The notes under the pieces are model-generated. The model was not told where the DNA came from, made no database searches, and saw nothing but the letters and a program-made list of their open reading frames with translations. Below are positions 12,134 to 23,736 of a stretch of 64,000 bases of DNA, piece after piece (the stretch's first letter is position 1; the number at the start of each line of letters is the position of its first letter). The stretch is taken from NCBI RefSeq assembly GCF_904849725.1, contig NC_058519.1, positions 535,998,316 through 536,062,315 on the forward strand. The letters run 5' to 3'. Origin of the DNA: Hordeum vulgare subsp. vulgare. Lineage: Eukaryota > Streptophyta > Magnoliopsida > Poales > Poaceae. Made by a program: the position numbers and the translations under genes.

Positions 12134-13700
12134 TGAAAGTGCAGTCATGCCCTTAATCGAGTTTTGGTGTTAATGACAACACATACATAGGAAACTAATC
12201 TTATTTGTTGAGTGTATCTCAGGATGGCAAGTACTCTTAGTAGATTGAGAATTATGTGCCAAGGTGGTTTGAGAAGATTGGGACTTATATGTCAAGAAGC
12301 CTCGGGATTGAGAAAAGATGATGCAGCATATCCTTTAAATTTACTATTCTTGAGTATAGGGATCCCGCACTATTAAGAGGGGATCACAGGTTTTGCGATG
12401 AACTTGCTCATACTACATCTCTACTTTTCCGCTCATACCACATCTCCACTGTTTTGCTTTTATCTCAAAACAGAACCAATGCCTCGGACATCCGGCTTCC
12501 TCCGGACGTCCGAGGGCCGGACGTCCGACCTCCTTCGGAAATCCGGAACCTTATACCAGAGAAAGTTGAGTCAAATAACTCGGACTTCCGGCCTCCTCCT
12601 GTCGTCCGAGGGCCGGACGTCCGACCTCCTTCGGAATCTGGAACCTTGCACTAGAGAAATTTGAGTCAAATAACTCGGACTTCCGGCCTCCTCCTGTCGT
12701 TCGAGGGCCGGACGTCCGACCTCCTTCGGAAATCCGGAACCTTGCACCAGAGATATTTGAGTCGAATAACTCGGACTTCCGGCTTCCTCCGGACGTCCGG
12801 TCCCTGTTCAACTACACAGTGGTTCCAGATATATATACATCCCTCGGACAACCGACCCCTGTCGGACGTCCGACTCCTTGTGGGCGTCCGGACATCCGAG
12901 AACTGCCGGATGTCCGACCACTGTTAGACTTAAGTGACCCCAACGGCTGTTTTACTCTTCCCACTATATATACCCCCTCCCACTTCGTGAGAGGGTGTTC
13001 AACGCAGCTAGAACACTTACAAAAACACCTTTCTCCTCACTCACTCTTGCCTACACCCAATCTTAGATCCCAAGAGCATTTGTGAGCCCCTTTGAGTGTT
13101 GTTCCAATCAAAAGATAGATCGTCTGCTTCTCCTCCTCTCCACCAAAGTGATTTGTGATTTGAGCAAGTTTTGAGCAATCCCCGTGATCTTGTTACTCTT
13201 GGAGGTTGGAGACTCCTAGGCGGTAGGAGTCTTCGAAGAGGAATCAAACCATTGTGATTACCCCCGGAAAGTTTGTGAAGGTTTGGAAGCCACCTCAAGG
13301 CTTACCACTAGTGGTTGAGAAACGCCTTCGTGGAGTTGTCTCAAAGGGAGAATAGGGTGAGCCTTCGTGGCGTTGGTGTGCCTTCGTGGTAACATCCGCC
13401 CCTCTAACGGTGACGTAGCTTCCCTCCAAGGAAGTGAACACCGGGATACATCCTCGTCTCTCTTGGAGTTTCGGTTATCCCTAACCCTAACTCACTACTT
13501 GTGTTAATCCTTATTACGTACTTGCATTTGATTATTGTTTACCGACTGCCTTACTTTACTCTAAATAGCTTACTCCTTGTCTTTGCAATTATTAGGCTCA
13601 CGCTCATATTTTGCACCATTGCCTAAAATTGCTAAGTAACTATTAAAATTTGGAACTGTACCTATTCACCCCCCCTCTAGGTCCATCTCGATCCTTTTCA
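12134..13700 (+). mobile_element. Solo LTR of a Sirevirus-type Copia, 1567 bp
   Basis: It starts TGAAAGTGCAG and ends GATCCTTTTCA, with the short inverted ends TGAAA/TTTCA, and has perfect 5-bp duplications (GTGCC) on both sides. No primer site, internal domain or second LTR is present, so it is a solo LTR left by recombination between two LTRs. From about 12340 to 13690 it is homologous to the reverse complement of the LTRs at 33511-35936 and 41417-43844. A TATA box is at 12965-12972. Confidence 0.93.
12485..12925 (+). repeat. CGGACGTCCG palindrome array in solo LTR
   Basis: Four tandem units of about 95-96 bp start at 12485, 12581, 12676 and 12772. Each contains several variants of a decamer palindrome (CGGACGTCCG, CGGACTTCCGG, CGGACATCCG). 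The array ends about 40 bp before the TATA box at 12965-12972. The unit also contains short AT-rich spacers such as GAGTCAAATAACT. Confidence 0.9.
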
Positions 13701-13705
13701 GTGCC
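13701..13705 (+). repeat. Target duplication GTGCC, right copy
   Basis: Exact partner of 12129-12133. Immediately to the right the host LTR resumes with TCCACCCGCTCC. Confidence 0.9.
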
Positions 13706-13978
13706 TCCACCCGCTCCAATGGAGACGTACTTCCTCTCAAAGGGAAGGAACTTTGGTAACACATCCTCGTCTCCACCGGTTCCACTTGTGGTTATCTCTT
13801 ACCTTTACTTTGTTCTTGTTATTGTTGTGGTGTATTCTTTACTTGCACTTGTTATCCTTGTAGTTATCATCATATAGGTTGCTCACCTAGTTGTTCATAT
13901 AGAGAACCTTTTCGATAAGCTAAATATTGGTAGTTGCCTATTCACCCCCCTCTAGTTAACCATATCAATCATTTCAAT

Positions 13979-13991
13979 TGGTATCAGAGCC
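13979..13991 (+). promoter_or_regulatory. Primer binding site TGGTATCAGAGCC
   Basis: This is an exact complement-type match to the initiator methionine tRNA 3' end as used by Sireviruses, two bases after the LTR end. It fixes the plus orientation of the element. Confidence 0.9.
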
Positions 13992-14027
13992 ACGTCTCTT
14001 TATTAAGGGTTTCACCACCCGAAGAGT

Positions 14028-16563
14028 ATGGTTGACGATGGTGAGGTTCGACCCGAAGGGTCCGAGTCCGTGGAGGTGGTTTCGGTCACATGGGACGATT
14101 TGAATGAGGCCATGGCTTCACTCAATATGTCCATGACGACCGAAGTCAAATCCATGCTTAAAGAATTACTTGAGGGGATGAGGAACTCTCGCGACCCGTT
14201 GCTTGTGGCTAAACCCACCTCATTAGTGTCGGAGGCCAATTCCGACAAGGAAGCGGCTAAAGGTACTTAAACTTCCTCCCCTCATGACAAGAATGGGACG
14301 GGGACTTTTGCCTCGGTTCTCCCTCCCCCGGTCTATAGAGGACTGGTTCCTACACCGCATATTAATAACCTAGGACCTCCTCCAAAACTTGTTAAAGGTG
14401 ATTTTGCTAATTGTTTTTTTCCATCAAGTATCATTTGAATCACAGCTCAACAAATCTTTGGAGAATCATCGAGCAAGGCTTTTACCCTCATGATCCAAGG
14501 AACCTCACTCCAAATTAAGAGGCGGACAACCAATACAATCATTCCGCATTGTTCATCCTACAATCCGCGGTTCCATCACAAGATCTCCCACATATGCGCC
14601 CCTTCACTCGTACAAAGGATTGTTGGGAGCACATCATGGTGTTGTCCAAGGGTAGCTCAAGAATTCAACGGTCTAACTTTGAAGTGGTCCTTGATCAAGC
14701 AGATGAGTTTGCTATGCTAGAAGATGAGGACCCCCGTGATCTCTATCGAAGGGTGACTGCCCTCATTGTTGCTCTCCAAGACCATGGGAGCAAAGATACG
14801 GATGACACTTGGATCAAGCGCAAGTTTCTCAAGGCCATCATGCCTTTCAACAAAGCCATGTCTTCCGTCATTCGGCAAAGACCAGATTTTCACTACTTGA
14901 CCTCAGGCGAAGTGTTGGATGAGTTCATTGCTATGGATATTATGAACAAGACTGCCGACAATGCCCTTGCTCGCGTTCGGTCAAAAACAGCATCACCCAA
15001 CCTTGCCTTAAAGACCAAGGCCATTTTTGATGAAGAAGAAGAGGAAGGAGATGGCTGCCCCAAAGACAGAAAATACGCTTATCATGAACACATGGATCTT
15101 GCTTCAAGGTAGTTTTGGGGAACAAATGAAATTCAAGGCCCAACTTCTCCAAGGACAACTCAAGTGGGTCCAAGAACAAACAACGAGTACGGACATGTTA
15201 CAACTACGGTAATGTGAGTCACTTTGTGGCAGATTGTCCTTATGAAAAGAGGGAAGACAACGCGGGAAAGCTCATTCGCAAGGACATGCCCAATTCTTTC
15301 CCGAGCAAGAACACCTTCACTAAGAAGACTCGTCCAAGGGGCTTGGTGGCCCATGAAGAGTACACCTCGATGACGACGAAGATGATACATGCCGTGAGGG
15401 GATGGCAACGGCCACCGTCGCCATTGCCACTTCCTCCCCCAAGGTATCTCTCTTTGGCGCCACCAACGAGAACTGTATCGCCAAGTGCCTCATGGCCAAA
15501 GCTATCAATAAGGTAACCCCCAGCATCAAGACCACTCTCACTACCTCTCCTTCTTTGTTAGACTGTGTTGATAATAGTGAGTTAGTGGAAATTGATGAAA
15601 ATGAGTTTGATAAATTCTTGTGTAAGATCAAAGTGAAACCAAAAGACACTTTGTTGCTCTCTTGGAACAACTTGGTGAATCCAATGAACTCACTGAGACT
15701 CATGAGGATACTATCTCCAAGTTGCAAGAACATAGTCGTGATTACGCCGATGAGATTGCAGAACTATCCATTGTTGTAGAAGATGAGAGTGGTCTTCGTT
15801 TGGCTCTTGATGAGTCACACAACGTTGATCATGCTAAATTACAAAAAGATCTTGATCATGCTAGTGTTCTTACTCGTGTGCTTAAAACTGAGAAGGTTGC
15901 ACTTGGGGTTGGCCATGATAGACTCAAGGAAGAATTTGACATACTTGACAAGGCCAACAAGGTCTTGAAAAGTGCTTATTCCTCTCTTAAGGAGTCTCAT
16001 GATCAACTCCAAGTAAAACTAACCAATGATATTTCTACTTGTCCTCCTTTTGTTTTAATTGATAATGCTCGTGCTACTAACCCTTGTTGTGAGCATGTGC
16101 ATCTTGTGTAGGAGAATGTCAAGTTGAAAGAACAACTTGAAAAGGGCCTTGTGACGTGCATCCAAGGCGAGACGAATCTAAATGATCTTTTTAGTAATCA
16201 AAAGGAAGTTGCATGAAAAAAAGGACTTGGTTTGCACCCAAGTCTAAGAAGAAAAATAAAAACAAGACCAAGCTATCTTCCTCTCTCAAGGACATCTTTG
16301 TCAAAGAGGGTGAGAGTACTCATAAGAAGATGAAGAACAAGGTAGGGGGTGACAATGCCAAGAAGGGCAAAACCACCCCCACCAACATTGTCGGTGATTT
16401 TAACCCCTCTTATGTTTTATGTCGTTCTAGTGATGGGCATGTTTATGCCAAATTTGTTGGATATTATTATGAGTACATTGAGTGGGATATTTGGGTTCCT
16501 AAGACCCTTGTTTCTAACATCAAAGGACCAATTCAAAAATGGGTACCTAAATCCAAGCATTGA
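14028..16563 (+). pseudogene. Decayed Sirevirus-like gag
   Basis: Gag can be followed in shifting frames. The N-terminus is at 14028-14270 and stops early. The UBN2-type central gag lies at 14549-15112 (LYRRVTALIVALQDHGSKD). A single zinc knuckle is visible near 15195-15235 as CYNYGNVSHFVADC, where the second metal-binding cysteine has become tyrosine. A long coiled-coil region is at 15662-16111 and the lysine-rich gag C-terminus at 16213-16563 (SSDGHVYAKFVGYY, WVPKTLVSNIKGP). Stops and frameshifts between these parts mean it cannot encode a full gag. The long coiled-coil gag C-terminus is typical of Sirevirus gag as I know it. Confidence 0.8.
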
Positions 16564-17753
16564 TCTCTTGCGGGAGTTTGCTTCCGGTGGAGTGTCATGG
16601 TTGCTCCATAGTGGAGCAACAAATCATATGACCGGCAAAAAGGACTTGGTGCTGGATGTGCATCCAATACCATCTATTCCCACCCATGTCCAATTTGTTG
16701 ATACTTCAACATCAAAGGTAATTGGATTTGGTAAGGTGGTCATCTCTCAAGATTTATCTATAGAGAAGGTCATGCTTGTTGAGTCCCTTGCTTACAATTT
16801 CCTTTCAGTTCGTCAGCTTGCAATTATGGGCTTTGCCACATTCTTTAATCTTGATACCGTGGCCCTTTTGTGGAGAAAGACTCTTAAAGTAGTCTTTGTT
16901 GGATATGTCGAGGATGGTCTCTATGTAGTGAATTTTTCAAAGCGACCTACCAAGACCGCGACTTGTCTAATGGCTAAAGTTGATGTGGGTTGTCTATGGC
17001 ATCGCCGACTAGCTCATGTCAATATGAGATCTTTGCAAAGTCTCCTCAAAGGGGACCATGTTCGTGTACTAACAAATGTGAGTTTTGCCAGAGACCGTGC
17101 TTGCAGTGCTTGTATTGAAGGAGAGCTCCATGAAACAACTCATCGTCCCACAACTATCATCTACTCTAAAAGGCCTTTGGAGCTCCTTCACATGGATCTC
17201 TTTGGCCCTCCGTATTTTGATAGTCTTGGGGGAAGAAAGTATTGCTTGGTGATTGTGGATGACTACTCAAGATACACTTGGGTATATTTATTCAAGAGGA
17301 AGAGTGAGACTCAACAAACTGTCATCGAATTTGCTAATGAAGCTCAACGTCAACATGGAGCAAAGATATTGATGATTAGAAGTGACAACGACACTGAGTT
17401 CAAGAACTACACCTTAAATGAGTTCCTTAGTGACGAGGGGATCAAGCATCAATATTCAGCACCCTATACCCCCAACAGAACGGTGTTGTGGAAAGGAAGA
17501 ACCGAACGTTGATGGACGCGGCAAGAACCATGATGGCGGAATTCAAATCTCCGTACGACTTTTGGGCCGAAGCCATTAGCACCGCATGTCATGCATCCAA
17601 TCGGCTCTACCTCTGCAAAGGCTTGAACAAGACTGCGTATGAGATTCTTACGGGGAACAAGCCAATCTCAAGTACTTCTGGGTGTTCGGTTGTAAGTGTT
17701 TCATACTCAAGAAAAGTGTTCGTTTGTCTAAATTTGAAGCTAAAGCTCACCAG
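16564..17753 (+). pseudogene. Sirevirus-like protease-integrase remnant, truncated
   Basis: A frame open from 16349 to 17512 carries a protease start SWLLHSGATNHMTG, in which the expected catalytic aspartate of the D-S-G triad reads histidine (codon 16607-16609). The integrase zinc domain follows (LWHRRLAHVNM, then C-x2-C in CSACIEG, about 16995-17115), then the catalytic core with HMDLFGP and RSDNDTEFKN. A frameshift near 17490 moves the remaining core (ERKNRTLMDAARTMMAEF) into the 17488-17841 frame. Copia homology stops near 17750, where a Gypsy LTR begins. Reverse transcriptase, RNase H and the 3' LTR are missing. Confidence 0.85.
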
Positions 17754-19337
17754 TGCAAGTTCTCTCAACAATACTAACATAATTGAATCATATATAAATC
17801 CCTCACATGCGACAAAGAGTTCACTCCAAAGTCACAAATAGCGGAGAAAAAACGAAGAAATCATTGTAGGGTACGAAACCACCTCAAAGTTATCTTTTCT
17901 GATCAATCTTATGAGCTATCCCTATAAGTGTCACGAACATCCCTAGAGTTCGTACTAAAATAACACCTTAAGCTGCACATCAACCAAAACCCTAATGTCA
18001 CCTAGATAGTCCAATGTCACCATAAGTACCCATGAGCATGATTATACGATATGCATCACATAATTTCAGATTCATCATGTTCAATCCAACACAAAGAACT
18101 TCAAAGAGTGCCCCAAAGTTTCTACTGGAAAGTCAAGACAAAAACATTTGCCAACCCCTATGCATAGATTCTCAAGGTCACGGAACTGGCAAGTTGATCA
18201 CCAAAACATACATCAAGTGGATCAATAGAACATCCCATTGTCACCATAGATATCCCATCGCAAGACATACATCAAGTGTTCTAAAATCCTTAAAGACTCA
18301 ATCCGATAAGTAAACTCAAAGGAAAAACTGAATTCATCACAAGAAGACAGAGAGGGAAAACTCCATATGATTCATCTATATTAATAAAGCTCGCGATACA
18401 TTAAGATCGTGCCATCTCAAGAGCACAAGAGAGAGAGAGAGAGAGAGATCAAACACATATCTACTAGTACATACCCTCAACCCCGAGGAAGATTACTCAC
18501 ACATTATCATGGTGATAAAGAGAGATTTGTTGATGGAGAGGTGTAGCCCCGAAGATATGGAGGCGATGGCGGCCACGACACCGGCGACGGGCGGCGGCCC
18601 CTTGCCCCTCCTTCTTCCTTGGTCTTGGTGCTGCAATGGAGGAGACTCTCCCCTTCTTGGCGGCTCCCAAGGGAGAGGCAAATTCGTGGCTCTTGGTGGC
18701 TTTACCAAAATTAGGATTTTTCTCTCCTTATATGCGCCTCTGTGGTGATCTATGGCCCTCCGATGGATGGACCCTTGATCCAATGGCTCTTGTGCACCTC
18801 TAGAACCTTTTTAGGGGCTCCTCACAGCCCTCATGAGTCTTCAAAGTCGTGGCTTGTCCGAATATATCAGATGTGTTAAGAGTTGGACTCAATCACGTCA
18901 ACAATTCTCGCGAGCCCGTAATCAGATATTTTTGCTCAGTAAAACGGGTCTCGAGATCACATACGAACTCCGTTTTGGACGAATTTGTAGTCCAAAATAG
19001 TTGCCATAAAATTCCCCACACTTTACTAGTTTTAATGTTTTCCATTTGACACCGTATTCGGGTGTAAAACTCACGATCTTTAAAAACTGTTTGTGGACAT
19101 ATTTCAGGAGAGTCAGAGTCCTCCTCCAACAAGGCTCCTTTTGTGTTTTTTTGACAATTTCTAATTAATTCTTACAAATCAAAGTGTGAAACAAGAACTT
19201 GTGCAATTTTGCAACCATTAATAGGTTAGTCCCCAAAAATAATATAAAGTTGTAGTAAAATGATTGTAAAACATCGAAGAATGATAATATAACAACATGA
19301 AACAAGCAAAAATTATAGATACGTTGGAGACGTATCA
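17754..19337 (-). mobile_element. 3' LTR of Athila-like Gypsy element
   Basis: On the minus strand the LTR begins TGATACGTCTCCAACGTATC (ends at 19337), a start I recognise from abundant Triticeae Gypsy elements. It is preceded by the polypurine tract AAGCTTGGGGATGC (19338-19351). The left end is placed at the TG of TGCAAGTTCTCTC (17754), where Copia integrase homology stops; this end is approximate by a few bases. A GA-dinucleotide run occurs at 18428-18449. Confidence 0.8.
18428..18449. repeat. (GA)n microsatellite
   Basis: About eleven uninterrupted GA units lie inside the Gypsy LTR. Confidence 0.9.
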
Positions 19338-21725
19338 GCATCCCCAAGCTTAATTCCTGTTTGTCCTCGAGTAGGTAAATGATAAAAACAGATTCTTTTA
19401 TGTGGAATGTTGCGTAACATGTTCATCAGTTTTTTTCTTCTTTGTATAGTATGGACATTTGGACTTGTAAGTGATTCAAAAAATAATAGTCTAGTTTAAA
19501 CATAATGACTTCAATACTCAAGCATGTCAACAAGCAATCATGTCTTTCAAAATATCAACACTAAATAAAGTTATCCCTAGCCCATCATGCTCAATCATTG
19601 ATCCATTCATGAAACACACTCAAATATTAGCTATGCCCAATGCTCAAGTATGATCATAGTGTTCCCTAGTTGGTGCTTCTAAGAGAAGATGGATACTCAA
19701 AGCAAAAATAAAAATTGCATAAAGTAAATAGATAGGCCCTTTGCAGAGGGAAGTAGGGATTTGTAGAGGTGCGAGAGCTCAAGGTTTAAACTGATAGAGA
19801 AAAATTATTTTGAGTAGCATGCTTTTCCTCTCAACGAAAACGACAAGTAGCTCACAATACTTTTCATGCTCGATACATTATAGGCGGTTCCCAAACAGAA
19901 TGGTAAAGTTTTTACCCCCCCTCCACCAATCAATCACACTCCACAGCGAGCCGAATCCACGGGTACCCTCCATACCAACAACATTCCTGGGGGAGTTTTG
20001 GTTCATTATATTTGATTTTATTTTTTAGCATGGAACTGGGCATCCCGAATACGAGCCACCTTCTCGTGAATGATAGTGAATCAACACATATTGTGAGAAT
20101 AACCCACCTAGCATGGAAAAATATTGGGTACTCCCCACCGTTTCATGAGCGGTACGGGCACACAAAAGAGAAAATTTATTTTGAAAATTTAGAGATGGAA
20201 CATACAAATTTGGTTGGAACGTCATGGAAATACCGCATATAGGTAGGTATGGTCGACTCATGAGACCAAACTTGGTTTAAGGATTTTGGATGCACAAGTA
20301 GTGTTTCTACTTAGTATAAATGAAGGCTAGCAAATAGATTGGGAAGTAATCAAACCAAGAAAGGAAAATTCACATAAGTGAGCATTGAGTCATAACTAAC
20401 ACCGAATAATGCACCACGGTAGGATGTAACTTCATTGCATAACTATTGACTTTCGTGCATGCATAGAGAATCACAAACCTTAACACCAATATTCCTACTT
20501 AAAGCATAATTACTCACTAACATGACTCACATATTACTATCATCATGTTTCAAAACTATTACAAAGAATCAAGTTTAATTTGTCCCGTGATCTTCATGAA
20601 AGTTTTTATTATATCCCTCTTGGATATCTATTACTTTGGACTAGTTTTATATATTGCTATTGCCCTTTAGACATGCTCAAACCAATTTAATGGAAGCACG
20701 AGAGCATAAATATTTCATCCCTCAAAAAGGTATAAGTGAAGCATTAGAGGAAATGACTAGCTACTCACAAAAGATATAAGTGAAGATCAATGAGTAGTCA
20801 AACAATTAAGGAGCTATGTGAGGATTCTCTCTCCCTCAAAAAAATTCAGATCTGAGTATTTTATTTAAACAACAAAGAAAAGAAAAATAACACTCCAAGA
20901 ATAGGACGCATCATGTGAATGAATAAAAATTTAGGCTCAACATAGGCTAACCGATAGTTGACAAAGAGAGGTGGGATGCGTAGCATCCCCAAACTTAGAT
21001 GCTTGGGAGTTCTTGAAATATTTACTTGGGGTGCCTTGGGAATCCCCAAGCTTGAGCTTTTGTATCTTGTTCAATCCTCTTGTATCCCAGTTTCACCTAT
21101 GCTCAAAAATTTCATCCACACAAAACTTGAAAAGAACTCGTGAGATAGGTTAATGCACATAATAATAAATCAACTCTTTATGTACTGCCAAGACAAGCTG
21201 CATAATAATTGTAAACATCATCTACTGTTTACTATTATTTCCATAATTTATATCTATCAATTTAGGCTATGAAAACTATAAGATAAGTAGATAACAAAAT
21301 TATGACAACAATCTGTCCAAACAAAACAGTCTGTAGCAATTTATGAAAACAGTGAACTTTTGTAACTCAAAAAATTATTAAAATTTAGGGCATGCTATAA
21401 AATTTATGATACAACACTATATAAGTTTTTTAGAAACTTTTCACGTTCCAGTAAAATATAAAAATTCAAACACTAGAGCACCGGTTTATGTTTTTACACA
21501 ACATAACCAAAGCATGCAATGCAAGCATGCTAATGCAATTATTGAAACTTTTTATTGAAAAACAAGATTATAAATAACACTTAACATAGAACAAAAAGAT
21601 AAAATGACGCTCCAAGCAAAACTCATATTATGTGACGAATAAAAATATAGCTCCAAGTAAGATATACCGATAATGTTGAAGACGAAAGAGGGATGCCTTC
21701 CGGGGCATCCCCAAGCTTAGGCGCT
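19338..21725 (-). mobile_element. Gypsy 3' untranslated interior with repeated polypurine-like motifs
   Basis: This AT-rich non-coding DNA lies on the 5' side of the Gypsy 3' LTR (minus strand). The motif AAGCTTGGGGATGC or close variants appears on the minus strand at about 19338-19351, 20982-20996, 21041-21052 and 21702-21716; only the first adjoins an LTR. The section 19510-20700 is homologous to 8160-9500. No pol sequence was found before the homology ends near 21725. Confidence 0.7.
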
Positions 21726-22091
21726 TGAATATTCCTTGGATAATTTTGGGTGACGTTTGCAACACTTATATACGCGCGGCCCGACCGTGGCGGCAGGTGA
21801 CGAGGACGACGGGCGGAGGCTGGATCCGGCGATGCGGGTGGTGCGACCTGGCCATGATGACAGGCTGGATCCGGCGATGCGAGCGTTCCACGGGAGCGGG
21901 AACTTGCGATGCGGGCGACCGACGGGGCAGGGGCCGTTGATGTCGGCGGAAACAGCGCAAGGGCTCACAGATGGTGGGCCCCTTCAGCCATGCGCCCCAC
22001 CACGCGCGAGCCGCCACGACGAGAGGAGATCGCACAGATCGCGTGCGTCCGGCCGAACGTTCGACCGGCGCCCTGGCGGAAAACATTTCCC
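21726..22091. other. GC-rich stretch, no gene recognised
   Basis: Composition changes abruptly from AT-rich Gypsy sequence to GC-rich DNA. Overlapping open frames exist on both strands, with no domain that I recognise. A GGCTGGATCCGGCGATGCG motif occurs twice, about 45 bp apart. Confidence 0.5.
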
Positions 22092-22706
22092 TTAGGCCTT
22101 GTTTGGTACTAGTGTTTTTGAGGAGATTGGTGGGGATAATCCCCTAAGGCCTTGTTTGGTACTAGTGTACTTTAGGGAATTAGTGGGAATTATCCCGGTC
22201 AAACCCCTAAATCCCGACATATCCCATAACACCATTTGGTTCTAGTGTATTTGACATGTTTCATTCCCACATTTCCCCACAAATCCCCAAATTCTAGTGT
22301 AATTTTTTTCAATACACAATACACTACCCCTACCTAGTGGATTGGGGATAAATGGGAATTTGAATGGATTGGGTGAAGGTTGGGGTTTCACCCAATCCCT
22401 GTGGGGATTATCCCCATCAATCTTCTCAAAAACCCTAGTACCAAACAAGGCCTAAGGGATTGGGTGAAACCCCAACCTTCACCCAATCCCTTCAAATCCC
22501 CATTTATCCCCAATACACTGGGTAGGGGTAGTGTATTGGGTATTGAGAAAAATGCACTATAATTTGAGGATTTGAGGGGAAATGTGGGGATGAAATATGT
22601 CAAATACACTAGAACCAAATGGTGTTATGGGATATGTAGGGATTGAGGAGTTTGACCGGGATAATCCCCATAAATTTCCTAAAATACACTAGTACCAAAC
22701 AAAGCC
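22092..22706. mobile_element. MITE-like interlocked inverted repeat (GGCCTTGTTTGG ends)
   Basis: Four blocks occur in the order A (22092-22147), B (22148-22400), A' (22402-22455) and B' (22456-22706). A' is the inverse of A (about 50 bp) and B' is the inverse of B (about 250 bp, high identity by eye). A and B both start GGCCTTGTTTGGTACTAGTG. This is a foldback MITE structure; the superfamily is uncertain because no clean target duplication was found. It lies about 1 kb upstream of the kelch gene start. Confidence 0.8.
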
Positions 22707-23736
22707 TTAGTGTTTTCCTTAAGACGTCGTATCTTCCTATAAGTTTCATGGTTTAGGCCACACATCGGACACCACGTACATTGGTCTCCCTGTAGCTTCG
22801 CCTTGCAACTCCTGCTCCGGCCGCACTTTGCCCATTCTCGCGAGCGATCAGTCGAACACGTTTACGGCCTCTTGCTTCTTGAGGAGATCCTCAACTTGCC
22901 CTATTCTCCGGTCTGAATAAGTGTGTAGTTCATCTTTAGCCGGCGTATCATTTTTGTTTTGTTTCGGGTGGGTAGCTCCTTTGCTCCAACTCGTGCACGT
23001 GTTCTCTTCGATTTGGAATCACACGCCGTCTTGTCGCCACCACAGACCATCATCGTCACGCCGCTCACCCGTTGACCACTCACAGATCACTGTCGCCGAC
23101 CGTCGTCGCATCGCCCGCCCGCCGGCCCGTCGAAGCTGACCACCACGATCCGCTGTCCACCACCAAATACCATTTTTAGGGTAATTTTTTTTACAGGAAC
23201 CCAGCTCAACAATCAACCTTAGGAACACCTTGTAAAACCATATTCATGGGGAGTTTTTTAGGGGAAATGCTGGTGATTTGTGATGCTCTTGCTCTTTGTA
23301 ATAAGAACTCCACTAAAAATCTGATGTCAGAATTTATACCATGGCAAATTGAATGTTTTTCAAAGCAAACTATGTTTTTTTGAGGATGACAAGTTTAGTT
23401 GAAGAACACGAATTCTTTTATCTGGTTCATTTTTTTGTTAGAAAATCATCGTGCTTGTAAACTAAAATTGCCATTGTCACGCTAACATAAATTGTCGTGA
23501 AAAATGTTAGATTTTCCATGTCTAAAAGATCTGATGTTAGATTTCGGTGTTTCCGTAGTAATTTAGTTTTAGAAAACCTAATAATTCCAAGAGCTCTAAC
23601 GAAAATGCCGTTTTGTTCTCTTCGCGTGCCGTGAATCTAAACTCGGGATCGCTACTACTCCTCGGCTCACCACTGATGTCACCGACACGCTCCTCTCGCG
23701 CCGCGGCCGCCGCCTGTAGATTCTAGCGATCCACCT
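22707..23736. other. Upstream region of the kelch gene
   Basis: About 1 kb between the MITE and the start codon. No canonical TATA box was found close to the gene, and the last 90 bp (CCTCGGCTCACC to CCGCGGCCGCCGCC) look like a GC-rich plant 5' UTR. The stretch 23250-23580 is AT-rich without coding potential, and 23020-23160 is GC-rich with short open frames that I cannot assign. Confidence 0.45.

Larger units (their letters stand above)
11079..13976 (+). mobile_element. 5' LTR of a Sirevirus-like Copia element, split by a nested solo LTR
   Basis: The LTR begins TGTTAGGGCATA at 11079 and ends CATTTCA at 13976, followed after two bases by the primer site TGGTATCAGAGCC. Its own sequence is 11079-12133 plus 13706-13976 (about 1.33 kb); the intervening 12134-13705 is an inserted solo LTR and one copy of its target duplication. 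Removing the insert rejoins a smooth sequence. A TATA box is at about 11689-11697, and upstream of it lies an array of GCGGTAGTACCGC-type palindromes. Confidence 0.85.

Noticed and set aside
12485..12925. A regularly spaced repeat array considered as a CRISPR array
   Set aside because: Units are 95-96 bp tandem LTR repeats with no unique spacers, in a plant nuclear genome next to a TATA box.
12398..12927. Overlapping frames encoding repeated RTSDLL/GPDVRPP-like peptides
   Set aside because: The peptide repeats are translations of the CGGACGTCCG palindrome array in a solo LTR.
17754..21725. That the Gypsy pieces at 8152-11078 and 17754-21725 are two halves of one element split by the Sirevirus-like Copia
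   Set aside because: They contain overlapping homologous parts (8160-9500 against 19510-20700), so they come from two separate copies.
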